Under the pieces are notes generated by a model. The model saw nothing but the letters and a program-made list of their open reading frames with translations, was not told the DNA's origin and did not search any database. Shown piece after piece: positions 7,074-10,307 of a stretch of 10,307 nucleotides of DNA. Made by a program: the position numbers and the translations under genes. Source of the DNA: an uncultured Pseudomonadota bacterium (GTDB lineage Bacteria; Pseudomonadota; Gammaproteobacteria; Burkholderiales; Casimicrobiaceae); contig CALFEY010000298.1 of the NCBI GenBank assembly GCA_937958295.1, forward strand, positions 1-10,307, read 5' to 3'. The number at the start of each line of letters is the position of its first letter. Position 1 is the first letter of the stretch.

Positions 7074-7931
7074 ATGTACGCCGTCGACAGCCACGCGCAC
7101 GTCTTCGACACGGCGCGCTTTCCGTTCACCAATCCGCACGGCTATCGGCCGCAACCCAACGAGTGCGGTACGGCCTTCGAGTTCCGCACCGTGCTGGCGG
7201 CGCACGGGATGACCCACGGCCTCCTCGTGAATCCGTTCGCGGGCTACGCCACCGACAACCGGTGCCTCCTCGCCGCCATCGCCGAGTCGCAGGGACAGTT
7301 CAAGGGGGTGGCCCTGGTGGGGCACGACACCACCGACCGCGATTTGCAGGCCTTGAACGATGGCGGCGTGGTGGGCGCCCGCTTCAACACGCTATTTCAG
7401 GGTGCGACATCGCTCGAAGGCGCGGCTGGCCTGCGCCTGCTCGCGCGCATCAAGGCGCTCGGCTGGTTCGCGCAGATCTACTTCCACGACGATGAAGTCC
7501 TGAAGCTGCTGCCGATCCTCGACGCGGCCGGGATTCGCGTGGTGGTCGACCACTGCGCCTGTCCCGATCCTGCACGGGGCCTCGACCAGCCCGGCTTCGC
7601 CGCGGTGCTCGAGCTCGGCCGCCGCGGCTATGCCGCCGTGAAGCTCTCGGGTCCGTTCCGCTACTCGCAACGCTCGTGGCCCTACGACGATTGCGATCCG
7701 TTCGTGCGCGCGCTGATCGACGCCTACACGCTCGACAACTGCGTGTGGGGCTCCGACTGGCCCTTCGTACGCCTGCCAGGTCGCTACGACTACGGACCTA
7801 CGCGGCACGTGCTCGATCGCTGGTTGCCCGATCCTGCCGACCAGGCGCGCGTGCTATGGGACGCGCCCCGGCGCTGGTTCGGCTTTGCCGCACCGGGCAC
7901 CGCGGTGCCGGGCAGCGCTGAGCCGGCATGA
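7074..7931 (+). CDS. Amidohydrolase family 2 protein, putative lactonase
   Basis: Cytoplasmic TIM-barrel hydrolase of 285 residues, amidohydrolase-2 group (PF04909/COG3618 type). This group includes 2-pyrone-4,6-dicarboxylate lactonase and other sugar-acid or aromatic-derived lactonases. Visible: the strand-1 motif DSHAHVFD (His7 and His9), a mid-barrel GARFNTLF, the strand motif RVVVDHCACPDP (near residue 157), VKLSGPFRYS, and the C-terminal GSDWPFVR with the conserved Asp near 225. The preserved HxH, His and Asp argue that it is active. The ATG at 7074 follows the receptor stop by 11 nt with GGAG about 14 nt upstream. Its TGA overlaps the next ATG (ATGA). Context with a lyase and a dehydrogenase suggests lactone opening in a carboxylate pathway, but decarboxylase or amidase activity cannot be excluded. 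Confidence 0.88.
   Translation: MYAVDSHAHVFDTARFPFTNPHGYRPQPNECGTAFEFRTVLAAHGMTHGLLVNPFAGYATDNRCLLAAIAESQGQFKGVALVGHDTTDRDLQALNDGGVVGARFNTLFQGATSLEGAAGLRLLARIKALGWFAQIYFHDDEVLKLLPILDAAGIRVVVDHCACPDPARGLDQPGFAAVLELGRRGYAAVKLSGPFRYSQRSWPYDDCDPFVRALIDAYTLDNCVWGSDWPFVRLPGRYDYGPTRHVLDRWLPDPADQARVLWDAPRRWFGFAAPGTAVPGSAEPA
7896..7909. repeat. 14-bp perfect palindrome at the end of the amidohydrolase gene
   Basis: GGCACCGCGGTGCC is self-complementary over 14 bases and lies 18 nt before the start codon of the next gene. It has no loop, so a hairpin would have to open its centre. It may be a by-product of GC-rich codons (GTAVP) or may affect coupling at the ATGA overlap. Confidence 0.35.
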
Positions 7932-8920
7932 GCGCGGAGGAGCAGGGCCGCGTCCGCCTGCCGGCCGCCGCGGCCCACGATCTCGCCCTGCGTGCGCTGC
8001 GCGGCGGCGGCTTCGACGAGGAGGAGGCCGTCGCGCTGGCGGAGCACATGCTGGAGGCCGCCCTGTGCGGCTACGAGTACTCGGGCCTGCCCAAGGTCCT
8101 CAACGTGGTGGAGTTTCGTCGCGGGCGGCCCGTGGAGGGCCCCATGCGGCTCCGGCGCGAGACGCCCTTGTCGGCGGCGTTCGACGGGGCCGGACGCAAT
8201 GGCATGTATACCGTCAAGCGTGCCACGGAGGTGGCCATCGCCAAGGCGCAGGACAGTGGCTTCGCGCTCGTGGGCGTGAACAACACGTGGATGAGCGGAC
8301 GCAGCGCGCACTACGTCGAGATGATCGCGCGGGCGGGCCTCGTGGGCATCCACACGGTCAGCGCGCGGCACGTGGTCGCGCCGCCCGGCGCTGCCCGTGC
8401 CGCGATGGGCACGAACCCGATCGCCTTCGGCTTTCCCACGGAAGGCGACCCGCTGCTCGTGGACGTGGGCATGTCCACGCTCATGTTCACCGACCTGGCC
8501 TTGCGGGTGCGCCGTGGCGAGTCCCTGCCTCCGGGCCTTGCGCTCGACGCGCACGGCGTGTCCACGCAGGATCCCGCGGCGGCGCAGCGCGGCGCGGTGC
8601 TCTTCTTCGGTGGTCACAAGGGATTCGCGCTCGCGCTGGCGATGCAGGCGCTCGGGGTGCTCGCGGGGTCGGCCGAGGATCCCGATGGCGCCGGCTACCT
8701 CGTGATGGCCTTCAAGCCCGATCTGCTGGTGCCCGCCGCCGAGTATCGGACGGCGCTCGCGGTGAGCCTCGCGGCGGTGAAAGCCACGCCGAAGCTTCCC
8801 GGTATCGGGCAGATCCGCCTGCCCTCGGAGCGCTCCTACGCGGAGCGCGCACGGAACCTGCGCGAAGGCATCGAGATCGACCGCGACATCCACGACCGGC
8901 TCGTGGCGCTCGCCGGCTGA
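7928..8920 (+). CDS. Malate/L-lactate dehydrogenase-family (Ldh2) protein with atypical active site
   Basis: Cytoplasmic NAD(P)-dependent reductase family (malate, sulfolactate, ureidoglycolate and diketogulonate reductases; COG2055), 330 residues against a usual 330-360. Cofactor-side motifs are intact: VAPPGAARAAMGTNPIAFGFP (150-170) and FGGHKGFALALAM (227-239). The usual N-terminal G-x-D-S-H-G motif, which carries the proposed catalytic histidine, reads GYEYSG (48-53), with Ser52 where the histidine should be. The family's NSNHFG motif reads NTWMSG (119-124), so a second conserved histidine is Met122. The frame is open and codon use resembles its neighbours, so this looks like a divergent subgroup rather than decay. 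The start overlaps the amidohydrolase stop as ATGA, implying coupling. It is the last gene of the operon; a hairpin covers its stop codon. Fold family is confident, activity is not. Confidence 0.88.
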   Translation: MSAEEQGRVRLPAAAAHDLALRALRGGGFDEEEAVALAEHMLEAALCGYEYSGLPKVLNVVEFRRGRPVEGPMRLRRETPLSAAFDGAGRNGMYTVKRATEVAIAKAQDSGFALVGVNNTWMSGRSAHYVEMIARAGLVGIHTVSARHVVAPPGAARAAMGTNPIAFGFPTEGDPLLVDVGMSTLMFTDLALRVRRGESLPPGLALDAHGVSTQDPAAAQRGAVLFFGGHKGFALALAMQALGVLAGSAEDPDGAGYLVMAFKPDLLVPAAEYRTALAVSLAAVKATPKLPGIGQIRLPSERSYAERARNLREGIEIDRDIHDRLVALAG

Positions 8921-8930
8921 CGGCGAGCGC
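8906..8930. terminator. Hairpin at the convergent ldh2/argB junction, probably bidirectional terminator
   Basis: Arms GCGCTCGCCG (8906-8915) and CGGCGAGCGC (8921-8930) are perfect complements around a GCTGA loop that contains the TGA stop of the plus-strand gene. The right arm ends on the first base of the minus-strand argB stop (8930-8932). A short TATTT follows on the plus strand; the minus side has no U-tract. A 10-bp GC stem between genes separated by 9 nt is well placed to stop transcription from both sides. Confidence 0.65.
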
Positions 8931-9841
8931 TATTTCGCGAGGAGGTAGGCGCGGCTGTCCGCGAAAAAGTCGCGGCCGCCGTCCGCGCGCAGCGCCGTAC
9001 CCACGCCCTCCGCGGTGAGGACCTCGAGCAGGAGCGCGCTTGGCACGCTGCCGTCGATGATGTGTACCGAGCGCACGCCTTCGCGCACCGCGCGCAGCGC
9101 TGCGCGCACGCGCGGCTCCATGCCGCCGTGGACGACCCCTTCGCGCAGCATCGTCTCGGCATCGGAGGCCTTGAGGATCGGCACCACGCGGCCCTCGCGG
9201 TCCTTCACGCCGTCGATGTTGGTCATCAGCACGAGCTTCTCGGCGGCGAGCGCGCGCGCGAGCTGCGCCGCGAGGAGGTCGGAGTTGATGTGGTACGTCG
9301 CGCCGTCGTGGCCCACTCCGATGGGCATGACCACCGGGATGAAGCTGCGCGAGAGCAGAAGCTCGATGTACGCGGGGTCGATGTGCTCCACCTCGCCGAG
9401 GAAGCCCAAGTCCGGCGCGGCCGGATCGGGCTCGTTCAGCGTGAGTGGACGCGCGCGGATGAAGGCGCCGTCGTGGCCGTCGACGCCCACGGCGCGGCAA
9501 CCGTGCTGGTTCAGCAGCGATGTGAGCTCCTGGTTGAGCTCCGACAGCGCCATTTCGACCACGGTGAGCGTGCGCTCGTCGGTGATGCGGTGGCCGCGAT
9601 AGCGCTTCGACTCCATGCCCATCGTGGCGAGCAGCGCGTCGATGCCCCAGCCGCCGCCGTGCACGACGATGGGCTTCATACCTACCAGCCGCAGCAGGGC
9701 CACGTCGCGTGCGAAGCCGGCACGCAGGTTGGCGTTGGCCATGGCTTCGCCGCCGAAGCGGATGACGAGCGCCTTGCCCTGGAAGGCGCGCAGGTAGGGC
9801 AAGGCCTCGGCGAGGATCCCGGCTTTCTGGGAGGGCGTCAT
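8930..9841 (-). CDS. argB: ArgB-like acetylglutamate kinase with both active-site lysines replaced
   Basis: Amino-acid-kinase-fold protein of 303 residues, the length of arginine-sensitive ArgB. That enzyme phosphorylates N-acetylglutamate in arginine synthesis in the cytoplasm. It has the N-terminal helix of the feedback-inhibited type (1-20), HGGGWGID (61-68), GHRITDERTLTVVEMAL, PIGVGHDGATYHINSD (Asp187 matching the catalytic Asp of NxNAD), EKLVLMTNIDGV (201-212), and SVHIIDGSVPSALLLEVLT near the C-terminus. Oddities: the family's IKYGG lysine (E. coli Lys8) is Arg28 in VIRFGG, and the GMI-x-K-V lysine (E. coli Lys217) is Arg244 in GGMEPRV. HGGGPQ is HGGGWG and GKDG is GHDG. It could be a divergent working kinase, a regulatory paralogue, or a related carboxylate kinase. 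It stands alone, with no other arg genes in the window, convergent to the catabolic operon. Confidence 0.85.
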   Translation of the reverse strand: MTPSQKAGILAEALPYLRAFQGKALVIRFGGEAMANANLRAGFARDVALLRLVGMKPIVVHGGGWGIDALLATMGMESKRYRGHRITDERTLTVVEMALSELNQELTSLLNQHGCRAVGVDGHDGAFIRARPLTLNEPDPAAPDLGFLGEVEHIDPAYIELLLSRSFIPVVMPIGVGHDGATYHINSDLLAAQLARALAAEKLVLMTNIDGVKDREGRVVPILKASDAETMLREGVVHGGMEPRVRAALRAVREGVRSVHIIDGSVPSALLLEVLTAEGVGTALRADGGRDFFADSRAYLLAK

Positions 9842-9970
9842 GCAGCTATTAGAGCATGACGGCGCGCGCGCCGCGCCGGCCTTTGCGCAACGTCACGGCA
9901 CGGATAGGGATCGCGCCATGTCTTGTCGCGCGCTTCTCCGCGCGAGCATGATGGTGATGAGCGTCATACA

Positions 9971-10256
9971 GGGCCGTGCACGTCGCTCACTAAGGCCCTG
10001 CGCCACGCCCCCGCACGCGCAAGGCACGCAGGTGCTCGGCCTGCACAGGGGATTCGTCGATACGGACCTCGTGCGCGACATCCCAGGACCGAAATCGACG
10101 CCGGACGCCGTGGTGCGTGCGGCCTTCGACGTGCTGGAGGCAGGCGCCGCGGAAGTCGCCGCGGACGCGATTACGCGGAGGGTCCAGCGCGGCGTCGCGG
10201 CGGAGCCGGCGGCGGACCTGCAGCCGCCTATGGGGAAAGCGAAGCAGCCCCGCTAG
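9971..10256 (+). pseudogene. 3' remnant of a short-chain dehydrogenase/reductase (SDR) gene
   Basis: Only the C-terminal quarter of an SDR is recognisable. From about 10014 the frame reads HAQGTQVLGLHRGFVDTDLV, then PKSTPDAVVRAAFDVLEAGAAEVAADAITRRVQRGV, and ends at the TAG 10254-10256. This matches the strand and helices that follow the catalytic Tyr-x3-Lys in small SDRs. Just upstream, in a frame one base off, 9983-10009 reads SLTKALRHA, the helix that should precede GTQVL; the shift falls in a C-run near 10005-10015. The NAD-binding Rossmann half and the catalytic Tyr/Lys are absent. The frame is formally open from an ATG at 9840, but those first 45 or so residues match nothing I recognise. 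The 130 bases 9842-9970 hold no identifiable gene apart from the presumed argB promoter region. Confidence 0.7.
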
Positions 10257-10307
10257 CTGTGGAGCCTCAGCACGTTGTCCCCGGTGAGCTGGAGGCGGCT
10301 GATGGGT
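10253..10307 (-). CDS. C-terminal fragment of an unidentified minus-strand gene, possibly an amidohydrolase
   Basis: Reading in from the right edge, the minus strand gives ISRLQLTGDNVLRLHS and then a TAG stop at 10255-10253. The L-x-x-x-N-x-L-R-L ending resembles the conserved G-x-N-x-x-R-L/F tail of TIM-barrel amidohydrolases. Seventeen residues are too few to be firm. The stop codon shares the palindromic CTAG (10253-10256) with the plus-strand stop of the SDR remnant, so the two reading frames end on each other. Confidence 0.35.
   Translation of the reverse strand, partial: PISRLQLTGDNVLRLHS

Noticed and set aside
5214..7931. One plus-strand frame stays open for 905 codons through the lyase and receptor genes into the amidohydrolase
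   Set aside because: Only the part from 7074 resembles a protein family. The first 620 codons are Arg/Gly/Ala-rich shadow of two better-supported genes in other frames, so it is not a fusion.
9842..9870. TAATAG close to the argB start suggesting a leaderless promoter
   Set aside because: A single -10-like hexamer without a convincing -35 is not enough.
1..10307. CRISPR array, tRNA, insertion sequence or prophage gene
   Set aside because: No regularly spaced repeats, cloverleaf-like sequence, transposase or integrase motif was seen on either strand.

Overview
This is a high-GC proteobacterial chromosomal segment, most likely betaproteobacterial (Burkholderiales-like). That guess rests on a lone Bug/TctC-type solute receptor beside catabolic genes, a TRAP carboxylate transporter, an OpgC remnant, and GntR and IclR regulators. 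It is inferred from gene content only. No rRNA, tRNA, CRISPR array, insertion sequence or integrase is visible.

Layout. (1) 4-2020: a complete TRAP transporter large permease (DctM type) followed after 10 nt by a GntR/FCD regulator. This is the 3' end of an uptake operon whose small permease and receptor would lie to the left. (2) 2105-4115: a decayed zone. An opgC pseudogene carries two frameshifts and two in-frame stops. It runs tail to tail into an SGNH/GDSL esterase gene broken by one single-base frameshift. (3) 4232-8920: an IclR regulator diverging from a four-gene plus-strand operon: a 2-methylisocitrate lyase (PrpB)-like enzyme, a Tat-type Bug receptor, an amidohydrolase-2 (lactonase-like) protein, and a malate/L-lactate dehydrogenase-family (Ldh2) protein. 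Spacing is tight (45 nt with a strong ribosome binding site, then 11 nt, then an ATGA overlap). (4) 8930-9841: a convergent argB-like acetylglutamate kinase gene, separated from the operon by a 10-bp hairpin that overlaps both stop codons. (5) 9971-10256: the 3' remnant of a short-chain dehydrogenase. The last 55 bases hold the C-terminal end of an unidentified minus-strand gene.

Working model. The IclR regulator probably controls itself and the divergent operon through dyads at 4982-5002 and 5022-5039. The operon looks like a small carboxylate catabolic module: the Bug protein binds a carboxylate in the periplasm, the amidohydrolase may open a lactone, the Ldh2-like protein may carry out a redox step, and the PrpB-like lyase would cleave a C-C bond. 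The substrate is unknown, and neither prpC/prpD nor tctA/tctB is present in the window.

Most worth a second look: the Ldh2-like protein lacks the family's DSHG histidine. The ArgB-like protein has Arg in place of both phosphoryl-transfer lysines. The two regulatory dyads coincide with a credible iclR promoter.
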